Part shown: in pieces, positions 41,027 through 52,972 of the stretch
Position numbering within the stretch: the stretch's first letter is position 1
Layout of the letters: each line of letters begins with the position of its first letter
Assembly: GCF_000236905.1 (NCBI RefSeq)
Contig: NC_016524.1
Coordinates: forward strand, 496,001-560,000
Source: Tetrapisispora phaffii CBS 4417
Taxonomy: Eukaryota > Ascomycota > Saccharomycetes > Saccharomycetales > Saccharomycetaceae
DNA: 64,000 bases
Direction: 5' to 3'
Translations under genes and position numbers: made by a program
Notes under the pieces: generated by a model
What the model saw: only the letters and a program-made list of their open reading frames with translations
Told to the model about the DNA's origin: nothing
Databases searched by the model: none

Positions 41027-42376
41027 ATGTCTGCTCCAGCTCATAACTACAAAATTGCTGATATTTCTTTAGCTGCCTTCGGTAGAAAAGAAATTGAATT
41101 AGCTGAAAATGAAATGCCAGGTTTAATGGCCATCAGAAAGGCTTACGCTGATGTTCAACCATTAAGCGGTGCTAGAATCGCTGGTTGTTTGCACATGACC
41201 ATCCAAACTGCTGTTTTGATTGAAACTTTGGTCGCTTTAGGTGCTGAAGTTACCTGGAGTTCTTGTAACATTTACTCTACCCAAGACCATGCTGCTGCTG
41301 CCATTGCTGCTTCCGGTGTTCCAGTTTTTGCTTGGAAAGGTGAAACTGAAGAAGAATACTTATGGTGTATTGAACAGCAATTATTCGCTTTCAAAGATGA
41401 CAAGAAATTAAACTTAATCTTAGATGATGGTGGTGATTTAACTTCCTTAGTTCATGAAAAATATCCAGAAATGCTAACCAACTGTTTCGGTTTATCTGAA
41501 GAAACTACCACGGGTGTCCACCACTTATACAGAATGATGAAGGAAAACAAATTAAAGGTTCCAGCTATCAACGTTAACGATTCCGTTACCAAGTCTAAAT
41601 TCGACAACTTATATGGTTGTAGAGAATCTTTAATCGATGGTATTAAGAGAGCCACCGATGTTATGTTAGCCGGTAAGGTTTCCGTTGTTGCTGGTTACGG
41701 TGATGTCGGTAAAGGTTGTGCTGCCGCTTTAAGAGGTATGGGTTCCCGTGTTATCGTCACTGAAATCGACCCAATTAACGCTTTACAAGCTGCTATGGAA
41801 GGTTATGAAGTCAACACCATGGATGCCGTCGCTTCCATTGGTCAAGTTTTCGTCACCACTACCGGTTGTAGAGATATTATCAACGGTACTCACTTCGAAC
41901 AAATGCCAGAAGATGCTATCGTTTGTAACATTGGTCATTTCGACATTGAAATCGATGTGGCTTGGTTAAAGGCTAACGCTAAGGAATGTGTTAACATCAA
42001 ACCACAAGTTGACAGATACTTAATGAACTCTGGTAGACACATCATCTTATTAGCTAACGGTAGATTAGTTAACTTAGGTTGTGCCACTGGTCACTCTTCT
42101 TTCGTTATGTCTTGTTCCTTCTCTAACCAAGTATTAGCCCAAATTGCTTTATTCAAGGCTGATGACAAGGCATTCAGACAAAAGTTCGTTGAATTCGAAA
42201 AGACTGGTCCATTCGAAGTCGGTGTCCACGTTTTACCAAAGATCTTAGACGAAGCTGTCGCTAAGTTCCACTTAGGTAAATTAGGTGTCAAATTAACTAA
42301 ATTATCCGATGTTCAATCTGAATATTTAGGTATCCCAGAAGCTGGTCCATTCAAGGCTGACCATTACAGATACTAA
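41027..42376 (+). CDS. SAH1: Sah1, S-adenosyl-L-homocysteine hydrolase
   Basis: Cytosolic NAD-dependent enzyme splitting S-adenosylhomocysteine into adenosine and homocysteine, relieving product inhibition of methyltransferases. 449 aa, the exact family length. Motifs: [16 protein letters not shown] (near 58), [17 protein letters not shown] (near 80), [13 protein letters not shown] (near 183), the Rossmann GYGDVGKG (about 223-230), [13 protein letters not shown] (near 302), and the C-terminal [10 protein letters not shown] with conserved Lys-Tyr. Codon bias is strong, indicating high expression. In S. cerevisiae SAH1 (YER043C) neighbours MXR1 (YER042W), which is also in this window, with VID30, OST5 and MTC3 from the sister region interleaved between. 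Confidence 0.99.
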   Translation: MSAPAHNYKIADISLAAFGRKEIELAENEMPGLMAIRKAYADVQPLSGARIAGCLHMTIQTAVLIETLVALGAEVTWSSCNIYSTQDHAAAAIAASGVPVFAWKGETEEEYLWCIEQQLFAFKDDKKLNLILDDGGDLTSLVHEKYPEMLTNCFGLSEETTTGVHHLYRMMKENKLKVPAINVNDSVTKSKFDNLYGCRESLIDGIKRATDVMLAGKVSVVAGYGDVGKGCAAALRGMGSRVIVTEIDPINALQAAMEGYEVNTMDAVASIGQVFVTTTGCRDIINGTHFEQMPEDAIVCNIGHFDIEIDVAWLKANAKECVNIKPQVDRYLMNSGRHIILLANGRLVNLGCATGHSSFVMSCSFSNQVLAQIALFKADDKAFRQKFVEFEKTGPFEVGVHVLPKILDEAVAKFHLGKLGVKLTKLSDVQSEYLGIPEAGPFKADHYRY

Positions 42377-43070
42377 GCGAACTAATAGTAATGAAAGATT
42401 TTTATCCTACTTATTATTATTATATTTTCCACTGATTTTTTGTACTGAAAAATCACTTAGTGTCCTATTCTTCCAGCATATTTAATTCTCTCAACGGTAT
42501 TAAATATATTAAATTATTCTTTTCAGAAACTCGTAATCAAGCATGCATATGATTGATTCTAAATCAATTCATTTCATCCTCCTATAATTATATTTAATTG
42601 ATCTTAAAAGAATGGTTTGTTTAACTATTCCATTCATTTGGTAGTAAATAGCAATTATGTAAAAACGGAATAAAATAGAACTTCAACGTTATCAAAGAAT
42701 ATCAAGATATATTTTAGTTGTCTCTTTGAATATATGAACAATGCCAGTTTCTTGGTATAGAAAATATATAGAAAGTTAACCCGTATTACTAAATGCTTCC
42801 ATCTTTAATGTCATTGATAATTGCTGACATATCATTTACATTGTATAGCCCTGGTTACATGAATTATTTTCAAATTTTGGTGATCGACAAAAAAGTTAAA
42901 AAAAAAATATTCATATTTGATCTACCCTTAAAAGAAGAACCAATTAATTATAAACATTGTAAATGGTTTTCATAGTTTAAGATTATTATAATATACTAAA
43001 GGTATTTAGAATAATATAGAAATCTGTCCAAATAGTACTTTGCATATCAATATAAAGGTAACAATCAAGA
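42377..43070. other. Intergenic SAH1 / VID30
   Basis: 694 bp between two plus-strand genes, AT-rich, with only short chance open frames. No regulatory element identified with confidence. Confidence 0.6.
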
Positions 43071-45722
43071 ATGTCTTTCTATCAGACTGAAGAAGATGAG
43101 ATTACATTAAGGACAATATTTCCTCAGTATTTGCTGCAGCAACCGGTGGAAAAGGAATTGAAATCATTATACTTTCAGAATAAAAAGCTTTTTTCAACAT
43201 TTGCGTCGAAGGAGTATAGAAATATATCCAACAGATCTTCTAAAACTACAGAAGATAGGATCCACCAGTCAGAGAATTCTATTTCCAAACTACCTTATTC
43301 AGTCAGGAAAGAAATATGGACAAAATTGATGAAGTTGGGCGTTTTAGGAACAATATCATTTGATAAAGCAAGTGATAAGTATTTATTACAAATATACAGT
43401 TATTTTTATCCAGATTCCTTGTTTCAAACTTTAGGTTTACATGATTTTTCAACCTCCACTATCACTGCATTTGAATTACCCCAGGGTGATGAAATCTCCA
43501 GTAAATATGGCAAATCTACTGAGCAAGAAAGTCTAGCTAATGTCGATGTGCAAGGTAGTTTTAACTCGGAGTCAATCAGAGAGGAAGAGTTTAATGATAC
43601 CGACGAGCCTGATGATGAAGATATAAATGTAGGAATTATAGGGAGTGCTATAAGTGATGGAACACAATCTTCAGCTAATACTGAAGAACCAAGAGATGAT
43701 AATTATAACAGTAATCAAAGTGGGAACGAGGATGAAAGTAATCCTGATAATATAGACGATGTTGATATGGATACTGACCCATCACATTCTAATTTGTTGA
43801 CAGAAGAATCAGGTTTATTGTCTTCAAAACCTTCTTCTTTAGAAATTGTTCGCATTTATTCAGAATCTAACAGAGCACAATTATTGTCCAAATCTAAGTT
43901 TAATAGTACGCCAGTAGAATTCTATCAACTAATAAATTATTTTTTGCCAAGCAGATGGGTAGCACAGCCTTCAACTCCGATTATGTTAACCAAAGATGGT
44001 GTAACTGGATTAGGCAATAGCTCCTCCCGGGATTCATCTAATTCACGCCAGCCTATATCGACTAGAATATCTAGAACAAAAGTTTCTAAAAAAAACATGA
44101 ACGAATATGCCATCACGGTAGCCAATAATCCAATATCTACATCAAATTTGGGGATATTCTACTATGAAGTAAAAATATTAAACTCAAAAAAAATTGGAAA
44201 TGAAACAAATGTTATTGTAGGCTACAAAGTATGGGATAGTTTAATGAATTCAGAGATTTTGAGTTCTGAAGATAACTCACAAAGACCCCGAGTTTTTTCT
44301 GATACAAATAGTAATAGAACTTCAACTATATCTTTTCCACACAGGCCAAACACAAACTCTACAGATACAACTTCGGAAACTTGGGATGGCATGTATGGTA
44401 TATGTGGTATTGATGGAACAGTTTTGGGTGAAAATAAAAAACCATTGACTACCCCATTTACCGTGGAGCAAACAATTGGTTGTGGTATTAATTATATAGA
44501 TGGTTCTATATTTTTCACTAAAAATGGATTATTATTGGGTTCAGGTTATGAAAGCATTGAAGAGACAGAATTAATTCCATTCATTGCCATTAAACCTGGG
44601 ACTGAAGTAAGAACAAATTTTGGATTATATGACCACTTCTTATTTGATATATTGGGTTATCAAGATCATTGGAAAGCTAAAGGGTATCAAGAAATCTTTT
44701 CTGAGGACACCACTCCACATATGAATAATACTGATACAGTTGCATATGAAAAAAAGTCACCAAAAGCCACTACCTTTACAAGTCCGTCCAAAATTGATTT
44801 TGACGATGATTTGATGTCCTATCCTGATCAAACTGATACCTTAGAAATCAAGGAGCACAGGATTATAAATAATGAAATGATTAAACCTGAAGGTGTGAAG
44901 ATTAATTTTTTAAATCTGAAGGATGACTCGCTGCAAAGCACATTAAAGACAGTAATTAATGAATATCTAGTCCACGAAGGTTTGATCGACGTAGCTAAGG
45001 GCTTTTTAGATGATTTGAAGAAGTCCACAATAAAGAATGATGACATTTTCGATCCTATCGACAGAAATGAAAAAGTAATTAAATTTAACGAGAAGAAAAT
45101 AGTATTAGAAGAAAGTAACTTGAAAGTACGTCAAAAAGTAAGAAGATTGGTTAATGAAGGGAAAATAAACGAATGCATTCTTCTTTTGAATAATGAGTTC
45201 CCGGAATTATTATCTAACAATGACACATTATATTTCGAGCTGGAAGTTGCGTCCTATTTGAACACTATATTAGCATCATCAGAGATAACAATAATTGACA
45301 TAATTCAACTAGGCAGAGAATTATCCAATAAATTTGTTTATAGTTCTTCAATTAGCGAGGTGTTGAAGCCGACTTTCAAAAACACACTGGACGACCTTTC
45401 TAGACTTTTAGTTTATGAAGATCCAGTTAACGACGCACCTGGTGAGTTAAAGAAATATTTATCAAGTGAATACCTTAAGGAGAGATTGTTTCAAATTGTA
45501 AATACTTCGATATTAAATCATTTGAATAAAGGAAACGAAGACTCGTTGGAAAACATCATAAGTTACACTAGAACAATGTTGCAAACAATGAGTGAACAAA
45601 ATATCAAAAATCCGAGTGTAGCAAATAAGTCAACAATCGAATCTGATTCAAATGTTCATAATAGTTCTTCCGATTATAAGTACTATAAATTGATAAATAT
45701 TGATGATTTATTAAAATTTTAA
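43071..45722 (+). CDS. VID30: Vid30/Gid1, GID/CTLH ubiquitin ligase subunit
   Basis: Core subunit of the GID ubiquitin ligase that degrades gluconeogenic enzymes when glucose returns; it positions the substrate receptor Gid4. 883 aa; 958 in S. cerevisiae. Low-complexity acidic region at about 150-250. SPRY domain at about 350-520 (LGIFYYEVKIL, VIVGYKVW, YGICGIDGTV, IGCGINYIDGSIFFTKNGLLLG, EVRTNFG). LisH at about 620-655 (LKTVINEYLVHEGLIDVAKGFL), then CTLH and CRA regions (VRRLVNEGKINECILLLNNEFPEL). Neighbours OST5 and MTC3 follow as in YGL227W-226C-A-226W. Confidence 0.95.
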   Translation: MSFYQTEEDEITLRTIFPQYLLQQPVEKELKSLYFQNKKLFSTFASKEYRNISNRSSKTTEDRIHQSENSISKLPYSVRKEIWTKLMKLGVLGTISFDKASDKYLLQIYSYFYPDSLFQTLGLHDFSTSTITAFELPQGDEISSKYGKSTEQESLANVDVQGSFNSESIREEEFNDTDEPDDEDINVGIIGSAISDGTQSSANTEEPRDDNYNSNQSGNEDESNPDNIDDVDMDTDPSHSNLLTEESGLLSSKPSSLEIVRIYSESNRAQLLSKSKFNSTPVEFYQLINYFLPSRWVAQPSTPIMLTKDGVTGLGNSSSRDSSNSRQPISTRISRTKVSKKNMNEYAITVANNPISTSNLGIFYYEVKILNSKKIGNETNVIVGYKVWDSLMNSEILSSEDNSQRPRVFSDTNSNRTSTISFPHRPNTNSTDTTSETWDGMYGICGIDGTVLGENKKPLTTPFTVEQTIGCGINYIDGSIFFTKNGLLLGSGYESIEETELIPFIAIKPGTEVRTNFGLYDHFLFDILGYQDHWKAKGYQEIFSEDTTPHMNNTDTVAYEKKSPKATTFTSPSKIDFDDDLMSYPDQTDTLEIKEHRIINNEMIKPEGVKINFLNLKDDSLQSTLKTVINEYLVHEGLIDVAKGFLDDLKKSTIKNDDIFDPIDRNEKVIKFNEKKIVLEESNLKVRQKVRRLVNEGKINECILLLNNEFPELLSNNDTLYFELEVASYLNTILASSEITIIDIIQLGRELSNKFVYSSSISEVLKPTFKNTLDDLSRLLVYEDPVNDAPGELKKYLSSEYLKERLFQIVNTSILNHLNKGNEDSLENIISYTRTMLQTMSEQNIKNPSVANKSTIESDSNVHNSSSDYKYYKLINIDDLLKF

Positions 45723-45838
45723 ATTATACGTAATCTGCACAAAACCCTTTTCTAATATTCATAATTCTCTATTGATTTTTCATATTTCTTTTTTTCATTT
45801 AATATCTTTTAGCTCCTTTTATCATTGATAGATATACC

Positions 45839-46189
45839 TTATATGTAAACACCAAATGAATTACTTGTGAAAACAGCAGTTATGCCACAGAATAATGCAG
45901 TTACAGCACTAACAATTGCAAATGATATGAACTTTATTATGAAGTTAGTATTAGCAAAAGTTTTGGATGAGGTTACGGTAGTAGACATTGAAAGTAGCAA
46001 TAAGGAAATCAATGCTCCTATAATAGCGTAAGTAGGTTGGCTATCTAAGGTAAATGATGCTTCGAAAGGTGGAGCAATATTAAACTCGTTCTGTAATAAA
46101 GGAATGATTTATTAGTTAGTAATTTATTGAAATTGTAAAACAAAAACCAAATAAAAATAATACCATACGTATAATTGTTCATAACCCAT
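45839..46189 (-). CDS. OST5: Ost5, oligosaccharyltransferase subunit (two exons)
   Basis: Small two-membrane-segment subunit of the ER oligosaccharyltransferase. CDS is complement(join(45839..46090,46169..46189)), 90 aa. Exon 1 encodes only MGYEQLY; exon 2 continues NEFNIAPPF..., giving MGYEQLYNEF against the MTYEQLYKEF start I recall for S. cerevisiae. Hydrophobic segments are near residues 27-45 (AIIGALISLLLLSMS) and 57-80 (IIKFISFAIVSAVTALF), and the end SNSFGVYI matches the family's conserved C-terminus. The exons are too short to stand out as one open frame. S. cerevisiae YGL226C-A has an intron and the same position, between VID30 and MTC3 on the opposite strand. It converges with VID30, stops about 116 nt apart. 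Confidence 0.95.
46091..46168 (-). other. Intron of OST5
   Basis: 78 nt on the minus strand. Donor GTATGG at 46168 (last base differs from GTATGT), branch site TACTAAC at 46121..46115, acceptor TTACAG ending at 46091. Phase 0; joins ...EQLY to NEF. Confidence 0.93.
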
Positions 46190-46500
46190 CGTATAATTGC
46201 TGATGTGTCTGCTAGTGATGTCTATTGACTTGAGAACTGTTTCCTGTTTTTATATTATATTTAACTATGTTAGTCTTTAAATATCTTATTCTCAATTTTT
46301 CAAATTCTGATACTCAAAAAAAATGGAAAAACCAAATGCAACTGAAACCGTAGTGAGAAGTAGAGACATATCCAACCTTAAAATAACTATAATGTCTCAA
46401 TGTATTGAAAGAAATCAACTATAAACACAAATGGTGTATAGCAAAAATCAAAATAATAATTTATAGATATCTTCACACTAAAATAGTGTAAGTTGCCTAA
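46190..46500. other. Divergent promoter OST5 / MTC3
   Basis: 311 bp, AT-rich; nothing specific recognised. Confidence 0.6.
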
Positions 46501-46983
46501 ATGTGGAACCTTAGTAGAAGCAACGGCATTGCCGGTGTAAATTTAGTGAGACCAATTATAAGATCAATGATATATAGTCATCGTCGAACTTTAAATACTT
46601 TATACGACTCATATGACTCTAAGATGCTAGGAACTGTGTACACACCTCCTAATTTAGGGACTGTAATAGCCGATTGGTCTAAATTGAAATATGATCTGAA
46701 AGAAGAGATAAAAGAGTATCTTATATGGAAAATGGAGGGAGACTGGCACAACATGAGTAAAGAAGAAATGCAGGTGATTTATTTTCTTTCATATGGGAAA
46801 TATGGACCTCGAAGCAATGAGTCCACGGAATATAACAATCCTCTGTACCTTATATTGAAGAGTACATTTTCTGTAATATTATTTGGGTCGGTGGTTCTTT
46901 CAGCTATCAACATTAAACAGGACAGGTTGGTTCAAAAGAAACTAGAAGAATTGAAAGTCAAATCTCCGGGTATACAACATTGA
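46501..46983 (+). CDS. MTC3: Mtc3, mitochondrial protein related to cytochrome oxidase subunit 5
   Basis: 160 aa; about 123 in S. cerevisiae. Mtc3 is a little-studied protein reported in mitochondria, with a telomere-capping genetic phenotype. The N-terminus is basic and could be a targeting sequence (RSNGIAGVNLVRPIIRSMIYSHRR). The core YTPPNLGTVIADWSKL then WKMEGDWHNMSKEEMQVIYFLSYGKYGPR resembles the matrix domain of Cox5a/COX4 proteins, which have ...W..L...EKQAVWYISYGEWGPR. A single membrane segment follows at about 118-138 (LKSTFSVILFGSVVLSAIN). Layout and length match a COX4-type subunit, so paralogy with COX5 is likely; function is inference. Position after OST5 matches YGL226W. Confidence 0.85.
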   Translation: MWNLSRSNGIAGVNLVRPIIRSMIYSHRRTLNTLYDSYDSKMLGTVYTPPNLGTVIADWSKLKYDLKEEIKEYLIWKMEGDWHNMSKEEMQVIYFLSYGKYGPRSNESTEYNNPLYLILKSTFSVILFGSVVLSAINIKQDRLVQKKLEELKVKSPGIQH

Positions 46984-47096
46984 AATTATGCATTGCATAA
47001 TGTAAATAAGAACGAGATAAGTAAATATATATAATTAAATACACAAATCATTGGTTTACAAATATGTTATGTTTTCCCTTTGTATTTCTGACCGAA

Positions 47097-47648
47097 CTAC
47101 AATTCTCTTAAATAATGGGTTGGACAAGCATAGCCTTCTGGGTTTTTGTCCAGGTATAATTGATGATATTCTTCAGCATCATAGAAATTTTTAATTTCAT
47201 TAACCTCAGTGACGATTTTATTATGCCATTTTGGTTGCCATTCTTGCTTTAACTTTAAGCATTCTGTGTAATCCTCGTCCGAATGTGTGTATATACCGCT
47301 TCTGTATTGAGTACCCTTGTCTGGACCTTGTGAATCGGAAGTAGTTGGATCATGTATTCTAAAAAAGAAACCAATTAATTCTTTTAAAGAGATGACCTGT
47401 GGGTTGTATGATAATTGTAAGACTTCAGCAAAATCGGTGTCACCTTTACAGACTCTTTTGTATGAGATGGCATTTGAGGCATCCTTTAAGTCTTCATTAC
47501 CATTAGCATAACCGACTTTACAGTCGATGATTTTATCGTCCAAGTATTTTCTGTAAATATGTTCAGTACCCCAGAAACAACCAGCAGCCAAAGTAATCAA
47601 TTTATCAGTGGAAGGATTATATTTGATGGTTTTGGAAATTGTAGGCAT
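47097..47648 (-). CDS. MXR1: Mxr1, peptide methionine-S-sulfoxide reductase (MsrA)
   Basis: Reduces methionine-S-sulfoxide in oxidised proteins using thioredoxin. The frame is open from TTG at 47729, but the first ATG at 47648 gives 183 aa; the S. cerevisiae enzyme is 184. The catalytic motif GCFWGTEH is at about residues 21-28 (Cys22), followed by GYANGN, YKRVCKGDTDFAEVLQL, FFRIHDPT, QGPDKGTQYRSGIYTH and the C-terminal region with AEEYHQLYL and a Cys near the end. Convergent with MTC3, stops about 113 nt apart. From the YER042W track, next to SAH1 in S. cerevisiae. Confidence 0.97.
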   Translation of the reverse strand: MPTISKTIKYNPSTDKLITLAAGCFWGTEHIYRKYLDDKIIDCKVGYANGNEDLKDASNAISYKRVCKGDTDFAEVLQLSYNPQVISLKELIGFFFRIHDPTTSDSQGPDKGTQYRSGIYTHSDEDYTECLKLKQEWQPKWHNKIVTEVNEIKNFYDAEEYHQLYLDKNPEGYACPTHYLREL

Positions 47649-48892
47649 CGTTGTATTTGTGTTTGTGTAATTCGACGTGAGCACCAAGAATAATAAGTAT
47701 AAGAATACGTAGTTCAGTAACGGAATCAATGTGTAACTTTTTTATATTGAGCAACTAGTTATTGCTAATATATCTGTGCTCTGTTGTGATCCTATTTTTA
47801 TATCGAAAATATAATGAGTAGTTGAACAACGTGAACCAAAACTGAACGGTCTACTTATATAGTAATCGAATTTCAGGAATAGCAAAACCTCAACAATGCT
47901 TGATCGTCTCTAGTAATTGTGATGTGATGATAGTTAACCATCAACTTTCATAGTTTTTGATATTTAATTATCGCATCTCTAGGGACATTTCTTCCCGAAA
48001 AATTTCAATTTCCCTTTTACACAGTTTCGAAATTTCATTTAATCGATGAGTAGAGAGAGAGACAGAGAGACAAGATTAGTTTGTTCAATGGAGCTTCTAG
48101 GAACTCGAACTGTGGTGTGTGAAGACGATTTTTTTAGGTTGTGAGTTTTATCAATTGCAAAGGTACTCTCCTCCTTAGCTGACTAATCTCTATATGTATG
48201 TGCTTATTCATAGATAAAAAAGGAAGCGAATGCATAGGACCCTGTGTTTGAACAGGAGCTTTTTTATATTAAAGCAAAGGAAAATTCAGTTACATTATCT
48301 AGCGTGTCAGAATACCCTAGACTTTCAGTTTGAAGCTGGCGTCTCATTTCAATTTTTTGCTCTAGTGTCACAAAAAAAATGAGTCTCGTCCCATTCCTCT
48401 TTCAAGCCATCATAGAGCCTTGGTCATGAACATCAGGATTGTTGATAACCTCTATAGATCTTGTCAGTCTTGTCCAGACAATGGTCCATCTTCACATAAT
48501 GATGGTTGTGTCCTTCTGCCATCGTGACAGCCTGTTCTCATAATATATTGGATTTGGTCGCGTCGCTATTCTGAAGTTATCGAGTTTTTACAGTATATCG
48601 CACGTACAGACGCGCATTTCGACTTTAAATTCTTTCAAAAGTTCACAATTCTCAAAACTTAGATGATTTCCAAAGATAAATTTTTCATCCCAACCTAATC
48701 CAATCTACTTGTTATTATTACTTTTACCATCGTCAGTTTGTAAATGTTTGTTTTGGATTGGTTATATACAGTGCTATATGTATATTGACTTTTTAGTGTT
48801 TAAGTATATGTAGTGTTTTTATGTGTCTAGTTGTAAGTGCCTTTAGTTTATCTCATAACCTCAAAAGATAGTACCCGAGCTTCGTAACAATC
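47649..48892. other. Long divergent promoter region MXR1 / VRG4
   Basis: 1,244 bp. The MXR1 side is AT-rich. The middle (about 48050-48620) is less AT-rich than other spacers, with a GAGA/CAGAGA purine run near 48055-48075, a hairpin CCTGT-GTTTGA-ACAGG followed by T's at 48241-48263, and pyrimidine-rich stretches. GLN3 and YEN1, present here on the YER track in S. cerevisiae, are absent. A non-coding RNA is possible but not demonstrable. Confidence 0.5.
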
Positions 48893-49912
48893 ATGTCTGA
48901 TTTGAAATTACAAGAGAGTGCTGGCTACTTCAGTAACATTGTCAACAATGGCCCAGTTTCCATTTTCTCATACTGTTTGTCATCCATTTTAATGACTGTC
49001 ACTAACAAGTTTGTTGTTAATGGTGCTAACTTCAATATGAATTTCGTAATGTTATTTGTTCAAAGTGCCGTTTGTACTTTGCTGTTGATTGTTTTGAAAA
49101 CCTTGGGCTACGCCAAGTTTAGAGCATTTAACAAAACTGATGCTAAAAATTGGTTACCTATCTCTTTCCTGTTGGTTTTGATGATCTATACTTCTTCTAA
49201 GGCTTTGCAATTCTTAGCTATTCCAATTTATACCATCTTCAAGAATTTAACTATTATTTTAATCGCTTACGGTGAAGTGTTGTTCTTTGGTGGTAATGTC
49301 TCGTCAATGGAATTATCCGCTTTCTTATTGATGGTCTTCTCTTCCGTCGTTGCTGCCTGGGGTGATTCTCAAGCCGTTGCTGTTAAGAACGCTGCTTTGG
49401 TTGCCGAAGATGTCACTGTCGGTAGTGCGGATTTGATTTCTACTTTCAACATTGGTTACGTATGGATGTTAACTAACTGTCTATCATCTGCTGCTTTTGT
49501 TTTGATCATGAGAAAGAGAATCAAGTTAACTAACTTCAAGGATTTTGACACCATGTTCTACAACAACGTCTTAGCTCTACCAATTTTAATTATTTTCTCT
49601 TTTATCGTTGAAGACTGGTCTTCTGAAAACTTGGCACAAAACTTTTCAAGCGACACTGCCACTGCGATGATTATCTCCGGTATGGCTTCTGTTGGTATTT
49701 CCTACTGTTCAGGTTGGTGTGTCAGAGTCACTTCTTCTACCACTTACTCAATGGTCGGCGCTCTAAACAAATTGCCAATTGCTCTATCTGGTTTAGTCTT
49801 CTTTGATGCCCCAAAGAACTTCTTATCCATTTCATCAATCTTTATTGGCTTCTTATCAGGTCTTGTTTATGCTGTTGCCAAACAAAAGAAATCCCAATCT
49901 CCATCTAAATAA
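48893..49912 (+). CDS. VRG4: Vrg4, Golgi GDP-mannose transporter
   Basis: Imports GDP-mannose into the Golgi lumen in exchange for GMP, for protein and lipid mannosylation; essential. 339 aa; 337 in S. cerevisiae. Ten hydrophobic segments span the protein, with [18 protein letters not shown] first, and the GDP-mannose binding motif [19 protein letters not shown] near residue 287. A short basic tail ([10 protein letters not shown]) follows, in keeping with Golgi retrieval. Codon use is strongly biased. Stands for the ancestor of VRG4 (YGL225W) and HVG1 (YER039C). Confidence 0.98.
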   Translation: MSDLKLQESAGYFSNIVNNGPVSIFSYCLSSILMTVTNKFVVNGANFNMNFVMLFVQSAVCTLLLIVLKTLGYAKFRAFNKTDAKNWLPISFLLVLMIYTSSKALQFLAIPIYTIFKNLTIILIAYGEVLFFGGNVSSMELSAFLLMVFSSVVAAWGDSQAVAVKNAALVAEDVTVGSADLISTFNIGYVWMLTNCLSSAAFVLIMRKRIKLTNFKDFDTMFYNNVLALPILIIFSFIVEDWSSENLAQNFSSDTATAMIISGMASVGISYCSGWCVRVTSSTTYSMVGALNKLPIALSGLVFFDAPKNFLSISSIFIGFLSGLVYAVAKQKKSQSPSK

Positions 49913-50267
49913 ATAAACTATAAATGAATTGTTGGTAAACAATTCTGGAATACGTGTATAATATTATAAACAGTTTTGTATAAAATATCATTTTATAATG
50001 AAAATATATATTTCTAAATTATAACACTTTAAAGAATCTATATAAAACATTATCCTACAGTTATCAGTTAGCCATCTCGATATACTTTTACTACTTTAAA
50101 AAACTAATAACATTTTAATGAGATGTTAAACAGGATACACTCATGTTGTTGTAAGAGCGCATATCAATACCCATCGATAGACATCAATAATTATGAATGT
50201 GCTAGTCATTCATTTTCATTTAATACATTACTAATACCAACAACAAAATTGCGTTAGAGTAAGCTAA
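49913..50267. other. Intergenic VRG4 / KRE29
   Basis: 355 bp between plus-strand genes; AT-rich, nothing specific seen. Confidence 0.6.
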
Positions 50268-51575
50268 ATGTCTAATTCTTTCATACACGATTCACAAGAT
50301 TCTTCAGTTACAGACGACGTCTTAAGAGAAAATATAAAAATTAATAATTCAATAGTGTTGAGTAGTGACTCTTCAGATTCAGATCTAGATTCTAGCTTTC
50401 ATATCGATGTTGGTAATGATCCAATATTAAAAACACTCAAAAGTAGGCAAAAATCGATTAATCAAGAAGAAAGTAATGTTTTAAATTTGGCTGGAAATAA
50501 TTTATTTAAACAAGTGAAGATTCAGCAATTTGATTTAGGAAGTAACTTCGATAAAAACATTACTAAAAATTTAACTGTTTTGAACAATGAGTCAATGGCT
50601 TCGGATGGCATTAATGATAATCTATTGCAAGCAAACACATTTGTTTCACAAGCAGAGATAGATACCAAGAAACTGATTTCATTTTTGGGTAAAAGTACCC
50701 TGAAGAAATATCATAATATAGAATATTATATAAATATGCTTGTTAATGAAAGAGTTTCTTCCAAATATTTAGATTGGTTTTTCTTCAATCAAGATTCAAC
50801 GATCACAGATATTAGTGATATAATATCTAATGCTGACTTTTTTTTGTTAGGGAATAATTGGCCTAAATTAAAAGAGTTAATTTTAAAAAAATATCCAACT
50901 ATTAGTGATCTTTTAATGAGTATTGGGGTTTCAAATGAAAAATTGGAAAGGTTGGGTGATGGAAATTGCTTACAGCTAACGACAGATAGAACATATGATC
51001 CCTTAGCGAAATTGTTACCATTTGATTCAGTTTTACAGATAATTGCGTTTTACTGTCATGAGAAAGGTTTTTTAAAGATATATTTTGCAATAATGTTAGA
51101 TAGAAATTTTTATGAGTTATCGAACAGTTATGACAATAATTTATATGATTTTCTGAAGATATTTTCAAATGAGCAAATATTAGATTCGTATTTTCAACTA
51201 GTTTCGAAGGATGACTATTTCATGCATTATAGATTCTCTAGAATGATTCCTCAATATAAAAATATACTAGTGAACTATTTATGGAAAACTGATTCAGATA
51301 ATATTGATGAGTCGTTAGAGAAACTAGCAAATGAATTTAATAATTTATATGATAATTCAAAATATGAGAGTTTATTATATTACATTTTATTCATTTATGG
51401 CTCTGATCTGCTGCCTATAAAAATGTCAGTAGAGAAAGACATGATAAGTGTAAATCACAATAACTTAAAAGAATATTTTATAAATTGCATACATAATTCA
51501 ACAGGCCATTTGACTAATGATGTTGAATTACCTTTAATTAAAAACATCTTAGGAATATTTAACAAAATTTCGTAA
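50268..51575 (+). CDS. KRE29: Probable Kre29, Smc5-Smc6 complex subunit
   Basis: 435 aa; Kre29 is about 464 in S. cerevisiae. Kre29 with Nse5 forms the loader-like subcomplex of Smc5-Smc6 in genome maintenance. Residues 1-125 are Ser/Asp/Asn-rich and probably disordered, with acidic serine runs (SSDSSDSDLDSS) that could be CK2 or SUMO-interaction sites. From about 140 the protein is helical (LISFLGKSTLKKYHNIEYYINML; FLLGNNWPKLKELILKKYP; AKLLPFDSVLQIIAFYC). I do not recognise it by motif. The name rests on synteny: between the VRG4/HVG1 gene and the PHM8/SDT1 gene, convergent with the latter, exactly as YER038C lies between YER039C and YER037W. Confidence 0.72.
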   Translation: MSNSFIHDSQDSSVTDDVLRENIKINNSIVLSSDSSDSDLDSSFHIDVGNDPILKTLKSRQKSINQEESNVLNLAGNNLFKQVKIQQFDLGSNFDKNITKNLTVLNNESMASDGINDNLLQANTFVSQAEIDTKKLISFLGKSTLKKYHNIEYYINMLVNERVSSKYLDWFFFNQDSTITDISDIISNADFFLLGNNWPKLKELILKKYPTISDLLMSIGVSNEKLERLGDGNCLQLTTDRTYDPLAKLLPFDSVLQIIAFYCHEKGFLKIYFAIMLDRNFYELSNSYDNNLYDFLKIFSNEQILDSYFQLVSKDDYFMHYRFSRMIPQYKNILVNYLWKTDSDNIDESLEKLANEFNNLYDNSKYESLLYYILFIYGSDLLPIKMSVEKDMISVNHNNLKEYFINCIHNSTGHLTNDVELPLIKNILGIFNKIS

Positions 51576-51642
51576 GGTAGTTTTGTCTCAGTCATATAAT
51601 AAAATGCACATAGTAATATATTAGTATATAAAAATTTATTTA

Positions 51643-52972
<1,330 letters not shown>

